In this document: piece after piece, positions 24,118 to 35,774 of the stretch
Numbering within the stretch: position 1 is the first letter of the stretch
Layout of the letters: every line of letters starts with the position of its first letter
NCBI RefSeq assembly: GCF_000208745.1
Contig: NC_030859.1
Location: 17,037,116 to 17,101,115, forward strand
From: Theobroma cacao
Lineage: Eukaryota; Streptophyta; Magnoliopsida; Malvales; Malvaceae
Direction: 5' to 3'
DNA: 64,000 nt
The notes under the pieces: generated by a model
What the model was told of the DNA's origin: nothing
Databases searched by the model: none
The model's input: the letters and a program-made list of their open reading frames with translations, nothing else
Program-made: the position numbers and the translations under genes

Positions 24118-24780
24118 ACATTCAAGACAGTAAATAAAAAAAAAATCTAACATTAACTGACCAACAATATAAATGAATTCCACTATATTACTAAATATTG
24201 CAGTACAAGTTAATCATTTAATTAGATGGTACAATAAACAAACAGATATGTGCAACACACATATAATTAAATAATTAATTATATCATTACAGAATTGCTC
24301 ATGATTAAAAAAAGTAAAAAATAAAAATGTTACCGTTTGCCACTGGGAAGCTATCATAAATTAGTTGGGACATACTTATTAAAGAATAATTATGCTAAAT
24401 TCTGTAAAAATATAAACACTGCTTTTGAAAAACTTTATCAAACTATAAAATCTATAAAGAGTAGATTTCCATATATTTTATATGATTATTTTAGTGGCAT
24501 AGAGAAGGTATACATATTAATTACATGTTCACGTAGTATGAATTCTACTATAGCAGTCCCATAGAACTTAAAACTTTTTTAAGAAATTATGGTCAAAGTT
24601 AAGCTTGTTTGACCAAATAAAAAATCAGTATAATGGGTGGATAGAGAAATTTTTTTTTGATTTTAAGGTATTTATTTAAAAAGTTAGAAATTTCTTTATA
24701 ATATTGATTTGTATTGATTTTATACCAAAAAAAGAGAGAATTGTTTAAAATAATTTGAAATATGTATACAAAATAAGAGC
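24118..24780. other. AT-rich DNA, nothing recognisable
   Basis: No coding signal, RNA gene or repeat structure could be supported. A short frame at 24337-24564 matches no family I recognise and has chance composition. Confidence 0.6.
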
Positions 24781-24784
24781 ATTA

Positions 24785-26240
24785 ACAATGTATTTTGTTT
24801 GCAAGAAGGAATAGTATAGGAATGAAATAGTTATTTCGTAAAAATAAAATAAGAGATGAATAATCATTACGTAATTTGGTTCATAGGATTAGAATAAGAT
24901 GAGAATTGCTATTATAAATTATTCTAATGTTTGGTTGATAAGAATAGTTTTAAAAATAATTACGAAAAAAGTGATAAATGATAAACAAAAATATTATTTA
25001 TTATTATAGTTAATTTTTAAATTACAATATTTATTATTTTAATAATTAATTAAAATAATAATAAATTATTATTTAAATGCTAATATGGATATTTATTTTA
25101 ATTTACAAAATATTAATAATTTATATTTCATTTAAAATATTGATAATTTATTTATTAAAATAATAAATTTATTATTTTATTTTATTCTTTATTTTAAAAA
25201 TATTAAAATATAAAAAATTAATAATTAAAATTTTAATTTAATTTTTAAGCTTAAAATATTAATTTTTATAATTTATATTTATTTTGTCAATTAGTACAAC
25301 AATGAACAACTAAATACTTAAATTAATAATGCCCTGAAGGGATATGTCCCCCTTTCAAAAAAATGAAATTAATAAAGCCCTGCAGCATCACGTGGGTACA
25401 CCAGTTTGTTGGAATCTACAAAATTGTTCCTTGGGGTCTCAATTCCTTTGGCAAGCTCTCAAAATTTCCAACATTTACATCTAATTGTAACATAGGTCTT
25501 TTCCCCATCTTCCAACCAATGCCCTCTCCTTATTTGGTGTCAACATTACAAAATTTGGATCAGCTTGTTCTGTTCATAACTGGCCTCTGTTATATTTTTT
25601 ACATGGAGGCCAAATTTTGTAAGTTATAGTTTCAGAAATGTAATCTCTAGTTGCTAAAATGCCATATACTTAGATTTCAAATTCAAATATTAGTATTATT
25701 ATGCTTTAATGTATAATAGGAATGTCATATAACCGATATTTTACCATTGTGTCATTATTACACAATAGGAATCTCATGTTTTAAACATATGGTGAGCACG
25801 TAACAAAATCTTCTTTCTCCTTTTATAATTTATAATTAAAACTTAAACTTTTTTATTTAAATTCATTTTAATTTAGTAAGAGAATGAGAGAGGCAATTGG
25901 GCAGAGAGAGAAAATTTTTTTTTTTTAAAAAAGAATAAATTGCATTTTATATAGTATGATAATTCTTAAAATAAATGAAAGGCATTTTATATAGCTACGA
26001 GGGGACGTTGGTATTGACTACTTATTTTTGGCGACTAATTTTTGGCTACTAATTATTTTACTCTATTCCTTGCCTCTTGGAATAGCCAATGCCAAGGGGG
26101 CTTTGGTATTGACTATTTCATCTACCTTAATAGCCATTTCAAGGAATAGTCATGCCTTCCAACCAAATAAAGTGTTCAAGAAGGATGAAGGATAGAGAAG
26201 GAAGGACTATTCCATTCCTCCAATCAAATATGTTGTAAGT
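24785..26240. mobile_element. MITE-like or degenerate DNA transposon
   Basis: The left end (TTGCAAGAAGGAATAGTATAGG, about 24800) and the reverse complement of the right end (TTGATTGGAGGAATGGAATAG, about 26200-26230) share the GGAATGGAATAG theme. Internal GGAATAGTCATGCC and CTATTCCTTGCC motifs mirror each other. The core (24960-25270) is almost pure A/T. This is the pattern of old plant terminal-inverted-repeat elements. Exact ends and target duplication could not be fixed. A non-AT-rich island at 25370-25620 may be an unrelated insert. Confidence 0.35.
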
Positions 26241-26276
26241 ACTTGAAAAAAGAAAGAATTTAAATTTAGGATGTGT

Positions 26277-27165
26277 GTGCATCTATGTATATTAATATAT
26301 AGCCGATGAGCATTTTCTTGAGTAATTATTTTCATTCTCTTTATTTCAATAGTTTTTTATTAATATTTTTGACATTTTATTATGGTTTTTAAATTTTAGC
26401 ACATGCATGCATAATCACAACAGCTCTTAGATATCAACAATTGTACTGTTGACAAAAAGAAGGTGAAATATTACAACTCCCATTTGAATCTCTAGCACAC
26501 AATAAACCCCAGTTCTTATGTGATTGAAACTTTTTCTTGAACCTTAGGGGCTGTTACTGGGTTCATTGAAATCACTTGTTGATTGTTTGTAACCACCGTG
26601 GCGGGTAGATTGGTCTCTGCCACCTGGATGGTGGGTGTCTGGGGGAGAAGAGAGGGTTTGACTATTTGAGAGAGAGATCGAAGGAAGAGAAACCCATCGG
26701 TTGGTATGCTTACATGGCAATGTCACATCAACAGAGACATTACAGGTACTGCAAAATGGCGAAGCAACTAGCCTTGTTCATTTTAAAATGGAATTAGAAT
26801 TTGAGAATTATAGTAGAATTTTGTTTTCAACGGCATTAATGTACAAAGAAAGTTATACTTAGGGATTTGTTTTTTTTTTTTTTGTTTTTTGATAATTTAC
26901 TATATTTTTAACAAAAACCTTAAATCAAAATTAAGAATCGAATATGATGATAATGAAGATTTAATTTGATGTTTTTTTGTTATTTTCTTTAATTTTTTTA
27001 AAATTGTTCACCCAATTATTTTTAGACACATGAGAGGATGAAAAGGTAAACACGTAATTTCTAAGAGGTAAGTTTTATTGTCATATGACATTGATGTCAT
27101 TAAAATGACACATCAATATGATGACATGAAAGTGTCAATTGTACCATCAACTAACGGAAATTAAT
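26277..27165 (+). repeat. Repeat family R, copy A (uninterrupted)
   Basis: An 0.89-kb block found again, in pieces and in the same order, at 42965-43098, 44854-45150 and 53479-53950, and partly at 55333-55800. Landmarks: TATGTATATTAATATATAGC, GCACATGCATGCAT, CACAACAGCTCTTAGATATC, GGTATGCTTACATGG, CACATCAACAGAGACAT, GAGAATTATAGTA and TTTTGTTTTCAACGGCATTAA. I recognise no protein, LTR terminus or TIR in it. This copy serves as the reference that reveals the insertions in copy B. Confidence 0.8.
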
Positions 27166-28656
27166 CAATAGTTAGTTAGAGAAACTTATTGGATTTAAAA
27201 TAAAAATTTGAAAACATACTTAAATGTAATAAAAGTATAAAAACTTAATTGATTTTTATTTTTACTATAATTCAAGAGCTTATTTGAATATTTAGCCAAT
27301 AAGACTCAACTTTTCCTTTGAGTATACATACACTCAAGCCTTTACCATTTCAGGGCTATCCAATTTTTAAAGAGTCAATTAATTATGGTAAGAGTCAAAG
27401 ATAAAGTATCATAAAATCCTTATTAAAGAGGAGAAACCAATTCTTATAATATATTTAATTTGACTTAATTATGTATTTAGTATTGAAATTGTAGTCAAAA
27501 GTTCGATTTGTTATTTATAGTTAAAAAATATGCAATGTCGAATTTGAATTATGATCTTGTTTACCAAATTGCATATTTTACTCTCTTTATTAGTAAAAAA
27601 GTGTGACGTAACAATACCACATCATTGCAACAGCATTACCATGTCATTGAGTGGGTCAAGTTGTCTGTAGTTCTTGATATATAAAACAAATTTACATAAT
27701 AGAAGTAAGTTTTTTGTTTAGATTATTTTAAATTATGAATTAAAATAAAAATTTAAGAAATATAGAAAAAACCAAAAAAAAAAGTGCTGGAAACTTCTCT
27801 CTCTTTATCTAATTATCTTGAGGCTATCTATCATGTTAATTAACTGCTTCACTTAGTAAATCTATCAGATTGAGAGCATACAGTATGTTTTATTTACTTA
27901 TTCTTAATTGTGTACAATCTTATTTTCACTATATAAATATATATATTACTTTGGTTAGAGCTAACTCCCCAGCACTATAGTCCATACAAAGGCACGACAG
28001 AGATTTTTGGGTTCCTAACAGCCACTATAAGAAGCCCCCTAGCCGGTAGCCACTGGCGTATATCCTTGTTGTTAAGCCAAATTAATGTGTTAAATATCAT
28101 AAACCAATACAAAATTTGACCACGAACCGATTTTATTTTTAAAATATTGACATCAGATCATCAAATAAATACACATCATTGGAATGGGGAACTAACCACA
28201 CTCAGACTTAGTGCTACTTTATATGCATATTTAGGTTTAATTTAATTTAATGCTATGTTTTGTGATTACTGATACTTGTTTATGGCTCTCACTCCTTTTG
28301 GTTAAACTATGTTTTAGACTTTGAACATGTTTTATCACCGATTTTATTATTCATGTTTTAGTTTTGATGTTAATTACATTTATTTATGATTGTTTAGGCA
28401 TATATAGGGTTTTTATGAATTCCTATCTTTAAAACAATTAGGTAATGGCATTAAACAAATAGGGTTTGATATTTTTATAAATTTCAGATCTAAAAATTTT
28501 GAGTGTATGTTTAAATCATGATTTGAATTCTGGTTTTATGATTAATTAGTTAGAACTTAATGTCCAAGATTCATTTAAATGTTTGATATTTTTACTTGAT
28601 ATAACATTATGCTTTAGCAATATTTTGCTAATTTTGTTGATTTAATTTATATTTTT
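27166..28656. other. AT-rich DNA, nothing recognisable
   Basis: No gene or clear repeat is supported. A slightly GC-richer island at 27960-28075 has no frame that I recognise. Confidence 0.55.
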
Positions 28657-28990
28657 CACTACAACATTTTTGACCTGTGGTTGCAGAAAAAATTATAACC
28701 ATAAGTGAAAAATCTACTCCCTTATGTTAAGGCTACACGTAGGAAAAGTGTAACGTTAGCCAATGTATGAAAAAGTTTAGCTGCACTTTTTTATAAGATT
28801 TTGCAACATAATTAAAATGCAACCATATAGTATATGGCTACAATCCTAAAACCTATGACAACATTTAAAATATGCAGCTAAAATATATACATAACAACAC
28901 ATACAACATTCTAAAATGCAACAAAAGATACATCATGTCAAAGTCAAAAGTATAAACCATGCAACTTTTATAACAAACTTCAGTATTTAT
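28657..28990 (+). mobile_element. CACTA-type transposon terminus (fragment)
   Basis: Begins CACTACAACATTTTTGACC, the CACTAC start typical of En/Spm elements. It continues with short sub-terminal repeats around TGTGGTTGCAG, ACCATAAGTG, GGCTACACG, GCTGCAC and TGGCTACAATCC, as CACTA ends do. No matching inverted end was located within the next several kb, so this may be one end of a decayed element. Confidence 0.45.
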
Positions 28991-29930
28991 TGATTATCAA
29001 ACATTGATTTTACAACAAATTTTACAAAAATATATAGTCATTCAATCTCAAAATTTACACTAAATTTAACAAATTTTACACAAAGAATTCTCCTTAATCC
29101 AAATATGTTACTTTAGCAAAATGGATGACTCCAACAACTTTGCTAATCTTAAAATAAGAAAAGCAAAAGAACATGAGATTATAAAATATAGTATAAAATA
29201 ATCCAAAGAATCAACTCAAGGAAACATAGACAAAGTCTTTTTCTTAACATACATGCGATCAAGCTCATCATCCTTCACATCACAAAGCTTTGTTCTCCTA
29301 AGATGAAGTTGTAAGTTCAAATACAACAAATCAGAATTTAACAAGAGAAATAAAGTACACAGCCATGCCATATTATCAATATAAATACAACAAATAAATA
29401 AACAAATGAAGTTTAAAATATGTCAGACTTTATCATAACTAGGAAAAAAGGGAAAGGAATTGGAGAAATTTGTCTTACTTTTACTCTCTATGCTTGGTTC
29501 AAGAGTGAGACAACTTCAATATCCATCTCATGGAATTTTTTTGAGCCCTGCTTGAACAAATATTTTGTCTTTAACTTTGCATAAAGCACACCAACTAAAT
29601 CAAGCCATTATTTACGACAATACGAAGATCTGATTTAGTGTCTAATACAAAGATCTGAAAAATATTGAAAAGAAATGAAAACTAACCAAACCAATTACCC
29701 ACGAGCAAACAGAAAACCTAGTATAAGTTAAAAGAAAATGCTAGAGTTAATCCATCCACAATATTTATGACTAGTGACAATGGTTTATTGGAACTTTTTA
29801 TCAGTAATTAATATCTTGAATGTGAACATAGAAACTTTTAGAGATAACCCAGCGTAAGAATAAAGAAACAATTGAAGTCAACTATGTTAAACCATATCAA
29901 ATATGTTTACAAATAGCAATGGAAATAAAT
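28991..29930. other. Possible interior of the CACTA-like element, no gene
   Basis: AT-rich with scattered short frames on both strands, none of which I recognise. It may belong to the CACTA-like element that starts at 28657 or to the 5' neighbourhood of the copia LTR that follows. Confidence 0.4.
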
Positions 29931-29939
29931 AGGAATTGA

Positions 29940-30280
29940 TACTGACCTCCAACCATAGCAATAATAAAAATAAGAAACCTTTTCTATGAGATCTTCTGAC
30001 CCAATGCAATTCCCAACAATGGATATAGGGTTAATGAATTGCTTGTGTTAGGGAACCCATAAGATATCTATTTATAAACTTCCTCCCATGAAGGAAATCT
30101 CATATCTCCCAAGCTCCAAAGGAAATCTTTATCTTGAATTTGAATTAGACTTCATCTATACCACTTAAACTAATATTATCATATACTTAAATCAGAGAGA
30201 TAAATATTCTGTAGATATAACAAATACATGATAAGACCACAATTGAATTTTAAATTTAAATTAAATCTAAAATTCCAACA
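29940..30280 (-). mobile_element. Ty1-copia 3' LTR (minus strand)
   Basis: On the minus strand the LTR begins TGTTGGAATTTTAG at 30280, immediately after the polypurine tract AGTGGGAGAA (30290-30281). A TATA box (TATAAATA, minus, 30076-30069) lies inside, as expected for the U3/R junction. The lower-coordinate end is uncertain because no second LTR is present for comparison. Confidence 0.65.
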
Positions 30281-30639
30281 TTCTCCCACTTGGTCCAAAC
30301 ATTTGTTATTTTAATATCTATATAATATATTAGTTTAATTTTCTAAATTCTTAAAGCAAAAAGAATAAATTACATGAATCATGGCGGTAAGTCCTCTATG
30401 AATGCTTTTCAAAAAAAAAAAAAGTTCTCTATGAACAAGTATTACCTTCCATGTATTACAATGCAAAAATCCTTTTCACAAAAAGCTCAATATGTGGTAT
30501 ATAACTTTGTGGATAAACCTCAAATGTTTCTTCCAGGTTCTCAAAAGAAAATTGTTATTCTCATAATAATTGTATACAATTCAAAAGAGAATAATTAAAA
30601 ATTTAGAGTTTCACAATATAACATGCTAGCATCTCAATT

Positions 30640-31440
30640 CAAATAGTATATGACAAGATAGAACTAAGTCCCATTAGCGAAACGTGATCCTTAAACAACT
30701 TTGGTGGCATGCCTTTTGTCAGAAGATCTGCAATCATAAACTTAATGTGAATGTGTTCAATGAGCACTTTATTTGCTTTTATGTGCTCTTTGACAGGTAA
30801 GTATTTAATGCCGATGTGTTTACTTCGACTTCCACTCTTATTGTTCTTAGCAAAGAACACAACCGATGAATTGTCACAATACAACTTTAATGGCTTCTCG
30901 ATAGACTTAGCAATTTGTAGCCCAGATATGAAACTCTTTAACCAAATGCCTTATGATGTTGCCTCAAAACAAGAAACAAACTTTGCTTCCATGGTAGAAG
31001 CAACAATTAGGGATTGCTTAGCACTTCTCCAAGATATAGCTCCTCCATCAAATATGAAGTTATATCCAGATGTTGATTTACAAGAGTCAACACAACTAGC
31101 AAAATCTAAATCTGAGTATCTAACTACTTGCAGATTGTCGAATCTTGCATATGTAAGCATGAAATATTTAGTTCCTTGAAAGTACCTCATAACCTTCTTT
31201 AAAGCTTTCCAATGATCTAATCCTAAGTTATTTTGATATCTTCCCAACATTCCAACCGCAAATGCAATGTCTACTCTAGTACACACCTGAGCATACATTA
31301 AGTTTCCAACAATTGGAGCATATGGAATACTTTTCGTACTTTCCCTTTTAAGATCATTTTTGGGACATTGGTTCAAATTGAACCTATCACCCTTCACAAT
31401 GGGTGCAACACTGAGTGAACAATTTTTCATCCAAAATCTC
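30640..31440 (-). pseudogene. Ty1-copia polyprotein remnant: end of reverse transcriptase and RNase H
   Basis: Minus-strand translation gives family signatures in order: SVAPIVKGDRFNLNQCPKND, IPYAPIVGNLMYAQVCTR, VDIAFAVGMLGRYQ, WKALKKVMRYFQGTK, SGYNFIFDGGAISWRSAKQ, LYCDNSSVVFFAKNN, KHIGIKY and IADLLTKGMPPKLF. These are the C-terminal part of copia reverse transcriptase and the RNase H domain. A nonsense codon follows CFEATS (about 30958-30950), where copia proteins read a Gln codon. Gag, protease, integrase and most of the reverse transcriptase are missing: the 5' side ends at about 31440, where a gypsy-type LTR begins. Confidence 0.9.
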
Positions 31441-31859
31441 ATAAATTACATTTAAATAGCCACATACACATACAAAAGACCTTGACTATTAGTGGAGTGA
31501 CTCTGGCATGTATACTGTCATGGGGTGTTTTGGTAAACCTACCATAAGATGAATAGGAGGAAGCACCTTTACCTAAGATCCGACTATCTTCGAACCTGAA
31601 AATTAAAACATGAAGTTGAAAAGGGTGAGTATAAACCCAGTGAGTGAATATATGAAGGGAACAAGCAAACAATAAGAAAAGTTTTAAAAAACATGATGCA
31701 CTTATATTGAAAACAATGCAATTTAATTTAATTTCTTGTTAAAAACCGCTCAATTCAACCCTTGATTATTTAGTGCCTTAGTATTGAAAGATCCATGATC
31801 AACAATGAAGTTAAAGAGTGAAAACCATAGTAAAGTTCAAGCAAGGCTAGCATAGCATA

Positions 31860-32095
31860 TCGAATCTCACTGCAGCGGAAGGGCATTCTCGCTGCAACTA
31901 CGCTATAGCGAGAGTGAATTTTTGAACCAACCACCTGAGAGTTTCTCGCTACAGCGAAAATCTGGGCTAGTTAAACCCCCAGCACCAAAGAGTTTTTCGC
32001 TGCAGCAAGAATGAATTTTGCTGCAGCAAGAAATAGGGCAATGAATTAAAAGAATTCTTGTCACAACGAAAATCCATTTTTGCTGTAGTGAAAAA
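31860..32095. repeat. Array of palindromic GCTGCAGC-type motifs
   Basis: About eight imperfect copies of a self-complementary motif like CTCGCTGCAGCGAG, spaced 20-40 bases apart. Variants include TCGCTGCAGCGG, CTCGCTACAGCGA, TTCGCTGCAGCAAG, TTTGCTGCAGCAAG and TTTGCTGTAGTGA. The same motif occurs at 47355-47390 and 50985-51025 in the gypsy LTRs. Confidence 0.75.
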
Positions 32096-32213
32096 TCAAT
32101 TGGAAAGCATTTGTCAAATTTTAACATTCAATATACAATGCAAACACATAATATTTTCCCTATCCTCTTTATGGTAAGTGTATACATGCATACAACTCCT
32201 ATCTCACCAACTC

Positions 32214-32490
32214 ATATGCACTCCCACACCGCACATGGCTAGAATCATCTTGTGCACTCCCACACCACACAAAGTAATATGTCATCAGTGTGTGCACTCA
32301 CATAGCACACCACCATCGCCGTCATGTGCACTCCCACACCGTACATGGCATATATCATCAGTGTGTGCACTCACACAGCACACCACTATCACCGTCATGT
32401 GCACTCCCACACCACACAAGGCATATATCATCAGTGTGTCCACTCACACAGCACACCATTATCACCATCATGTGCACTTCCACACCGCAC
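32214..32490. repeat. Minisatellite, alternating 37-bp half-units
   Basis: Two related half-units alternate: one starting GTGCACTCCCACACC and ending ATATCATCAGT, the other starting GTGTGCACTCACACAGCAC and ending ACCGTCAT. About eight half-units are present. Three overlapping frames run through it only because the period keeps stops out. Confidence 0.85.
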
Positions 32491-33780
32491 GCGCACGGTC
32501 ACAATTATCACCCAATAGTGCCATTCAATGCATAACATACACATCAACATATTGTAGAAACACATGAATTCATCACATTCATTTTTCACAATATAAAAAC
32601 GTTTCATCAAGGGCTTGTTCCCATGCAAATTTTAAAGAAAAACCAATAAAATATTTCAAGTGGTTCAATCAAGCATATAATCATTTAATCCAAAACATTT
32701 TAATACAAGTTCACTCACCTTAATGCCACCTTATAAGACTAACGCCCACAAAGTCTTAATCCAGGTAGTCTTAAAATACCGTTAAAACATATATTTACCA
32801 ATAAGCCAAAACAACCTCCATCAAGTCATAATTTGTATTTAATAATTCTAATAAATATACACTATACAATCTACACCCTAACTCAACTTTTAACGTAGAA
32901 TTCTAGTCTAATTCACAAACCCATTAAACTAATTGTTCAAGTTTGAAGTTCCTTTACCTTGGTGCTTGAAGCTATAAAGAGCAACCAAACCTAGCAAATT
33001 TTAAGGAAAGGAAATTTGAAGAAACTTAGAAAATAAAGTCTAAAAATTACAAACCCATAAATTCAAAAATTCAAGAGTTGAAAATATATACCTTTTAACC
33101 TTAAAAATAAAGATTTGAAGCCAAAAATCCAAGTGTTGTTGAAAGTGGAGTAGAAATAGAAAATAAAGGAAAGGAAGAGAGATTTTTTCTTTTTCTCTCC
33201 TAGGGTTTAGATGTGCTGAAAATTGGGGTTAGAAGCTACAGTTTTGATGCCCAAGAATTTAGGAGAAGGAAGGAGTAAGAAAAGAAAAGGAAAGAAAGGA
33301 AAACAAGGAAAAGAAAATGAAAATCTTGATTTTTATGGTGGAGGAACAAAAATGGTGTTGGGAGGAGATGGGGGAAGAAGATGGTGCCTTGGACACAATG
33401 GCTGGTCATGGGATAAGGATGGAGAGTCAAAGCTTCCTTTGCAAGCTTTGACCAAACTTTATGAAAAATTATCGTTTTACCCTTCAAGGTTTTCACCCTT
33501 TTTAATTGTATTCTCTCACAATCTTTTAATTCCAATTTCTTTCCATTTTTCTTCCTTAACACTTGTACAAATAAAATATTAAATTCATAATTCAACGCGG
33601 TAACACCGTAATATTTAAATATTTACTTACCAGTGCTAGTTTTATTTAACAAAGACACGCGGACCCTATTAACATAATTTTTTCTCTAAAATTTCCTCAT
33701 CTTTCTTCTCCCCCACTTAGATTGACCATATTTCTCCTTCATGAAAAATTTTGACATCGAATAAAATATTAATATTTTAA
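32491..33780. other. Interior of the solo LTR, no gene
   Basis: The AT-rich stretch 32600-33190 is followed by a purine-rich region (33240-33430) that gives overlapping frames on both strands with Lys/Gly- or Phe/Leu-rich chance composition. I see no domain. Confidence 0.5.
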
Positions 33781-34074
33781 TATTATTTTATTAATAAAAT
33801 ATTATTTTATTTTAAATTTTTCACTAGCCTTTTGGGGCTCCAAAACATCTTACTTTGCCCTGATTCACATCTGAATCACCTTTTATCTAGCAAAATTTTC
33901 TCTAATAAAAATATTATTATTTTATTATTATTTTTCGCGTGCGAAATATTTTATCTTAAAATGCTCTTTTCACCCGTCTCCATCCTTTGGCACTTAAATC
34001 AACATCCATTGACCCTTTGTCTTGTTGATAAGGTCGTATTGATTTCTATACGAGGGTACTAGTTGTCACAGTAA

Positions 34075-34475
34075 TGGCCCAATGTCACGCAATACATAAC
34101 AATAGGTCACGTAATATATAAAAACCAGTCACGCTATACTTAAAAACTAGTGAACAAAAGCCTCAAAACAAGAGATAAATTGCACAACTTAGTCACGCAC
34201 CAACAGTCTCGCAATACCTAATAATAAGTCCAGGAAATTGTGAGAAATGACATTCATGATAACCATTCACGTTATGCCAACATAACCATTCACATACTGC
34301 TCCAACGTCACGCAATACATAACAACACATCACCATATACATACAAACCAGTCACGCAATGTCTCAACACAAGATATGCATTGCACAATTCATGTAGCGC
34401 CTATAACTCAATCTCTCAATATCTAATAATAGGTCACGCAATGCCTAACATCCACTCACGAAGTTATTTAGTATA
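34075..34475. repeat. Minisatellite block 1, GTCACGCAATGCCTAACAA type
   Basis: At least a dozen degenerate copies of a unit of 18-30 bases around GTCACGCAATACATAACAA. Variants include AGTCACGCTATACTT, AGTCTCGCAATACC and GTCACGCAATGCCTAACA. The same motif reappears at 35775-36005. Confidence 0.75.
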
Positions 34476-34584
34476 ATATAACTTAAACGAAGAAAAAAGA
34501 GGAAATTGTGAGAAATGAAAATTCAAATTTTATTCATTAGATTCTCGAAAATAAAAGGAGATGATAAAAAAAATGAACTGTAGT

Positions 34585-34815
34585 TCATTTCTTCTTAAGT
34601 TCATCTACTATTTCATATATCTCAGCGAGAATCTTGTTGTTAGCTAGGATATTTGTCTCCAGGTCATATGTCTTAGCCATCAGCTTGTCCATCAAGGCAT
34701 GCATCTCTTGCTGGATTTACTCCACTTGCTCCCTTAGGGCAAGCATCTCCGGCATGTCCTCGTCCTCAAAGGCAGCCCATTCCCCAGTCTGGACTCTTGG
34801 ATCTTTGGATGCCAT
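34585..34815 (-). pseudogene. Small coiled-coil reading frame with one internal stop
   Basis: From an ATG at 34815 the minus strand reads 32 codons (MASKDPRVQTGEWAAF, then an acidic stretch), meets a single TAA at 34719-34717, and continues in the same frame for 43 more codons to a TGA at 34587-34585. The second half (MHALMDKLMAKTYDLETNI and on to EIVDELKKK) has a heptad-like spacing of hydrophobic residues, suggesting a short coiled coil. Composition is far from the surrounding AT-rich DNA. I do not recognise the family. It may be a small transposon protein or a captured gene fragment with a nonsense mutation. Confidence 0.5.
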
Positions 34816-34829
34816 TATACAATTATCTG

Positions 34830-35770
34830 ATTTTTATGATAATTGAATTTGATTAAAATGGTTAATAGTTCCCTTTATTCATAGGCATGAATGCTGACTC
34901 TTCATTTTCTACACTGATATAAGTTTAATTCAGGGGGGCTGAATTATTTATTAAGTACCCGTTCAGCCTAGCGTTTCATCACCTTATCTACCTCTTAAAA
35001 AAAAAAGCCATGCCAAATATCATTTTTCGAGAAATTCTTCATAAAAAGTAGCTTTTTTTAAGAACAAAATTTTCGAAAAAAAAAGCTTAGAGAAAAGCTC
35101 GAGGGAAGAGCTTTCTCTTCTCTTCTTTTAAAAACATATTAATTTTTCAAAAAATTACCCTCTCTCTATCAATTTCTCTCTGCAAATTACCATTCTTCAA
35201 CGTAAATCGCGATTTTCCTTTCCTTTACCTCTCTCTACAAAAACTACTAAAAAAAACAAAAGACCCAACAACAGAATATCAAAATCTAGAATTTTTTTGT
35301 TCTTACAGAGATTAAGAGAAAAAAAATTCTAAAATTCAAAACTGCAATAAGATACTATTTAAAGGTTTTCTCTCTTTTTCACTACTCAAAAGGATTTTAA
35401 TGTTACATACATTATTTCCTTTTTTCTCTTCTTTTTTCAGAATTTAAGCATCATGGTCCAATTACTTCCTAGATCACCCAAAATCTAATACTATTGCTAC
35501 CATATAAGTATGAAAATTGTTCCATTTCTTTATTGATTTATTTGATTTTAACATCTGAAATATATGTAAACTTCATGCATTACATTATAGCTTATTAGGT
35601 GATTGAAGATGACATAAATCTCATTTATGGTAATTTTAACCAAAATTAGAGCTTATATAATTTATTTGTTAAACAGTTTACTAAACAGCTTTAGCCTAAT
35701 TCCTTCTAATTTTACAAAATTTGTTATTAAGGGGGTTGAATCAGTAGATAATCACCTTTAGCATTAGGTA
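34830..35770. other. AT-rich spacer between the two minisatellite blocks
   Basis: No gene. Two short GC-richer islands at about 34930-35000 (GGGGGGCTGAATTATT, then CTTATCTACCTC) and 35725-35775 (GGGGGTTGAATCAG, then GGTAGATAAAG) resemble each other and may be ends of a small DNA transposon inserted in the minisatellite. Confidence 0.35.
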
Positions 35771-35774
35771 GATA

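Larger units (their letters stand above)
31445..34070 (-). mobile_element. Solo gypsy-type LTR (minus strand), related to the LTRs at 45-52 kb
   Basis: On the minus strand it begins TGTGACAACTAGTACCC at 34070. It shares features with the LTRs at 45288 and 48960: the strip TTCACTCACTGGG...ACTCAC (about 31650-31620), GCTGCAGCGAG-type palindromes, and a GTGCACTCCCACAC minisatellite mirrored by GAGTGGGAGTGCAC there. It has no adjacent internal domain. The end near 31445 abuts copia sequence and may be truncated. The frames inside it are products of its repeats. Confidence 0.6.

Noticed and set aside
26544..26726. 60-codon minus-strand frame in repeat R
   Set aside because: The frame is not kept open in copy B (44854-45150), so it is unlikely to be a protein of the family.
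32214..32490. CRISPR-like array
   Set aside because: Repeats are contiguous, degenerate and without unique spacers, in a plant nuclear context.
32178..32567. Three overlapping His/Thr-rich frames
   Set aside because: They are products of the GTGCACTCCCACACC minisatellite in three phases.
33223..33595. Frames on both strands of 119 codons
   Set aside because: A purine-rich strip in LTR sequence gives Lys/Gly-rich or Phe/Leu-rich chance products.
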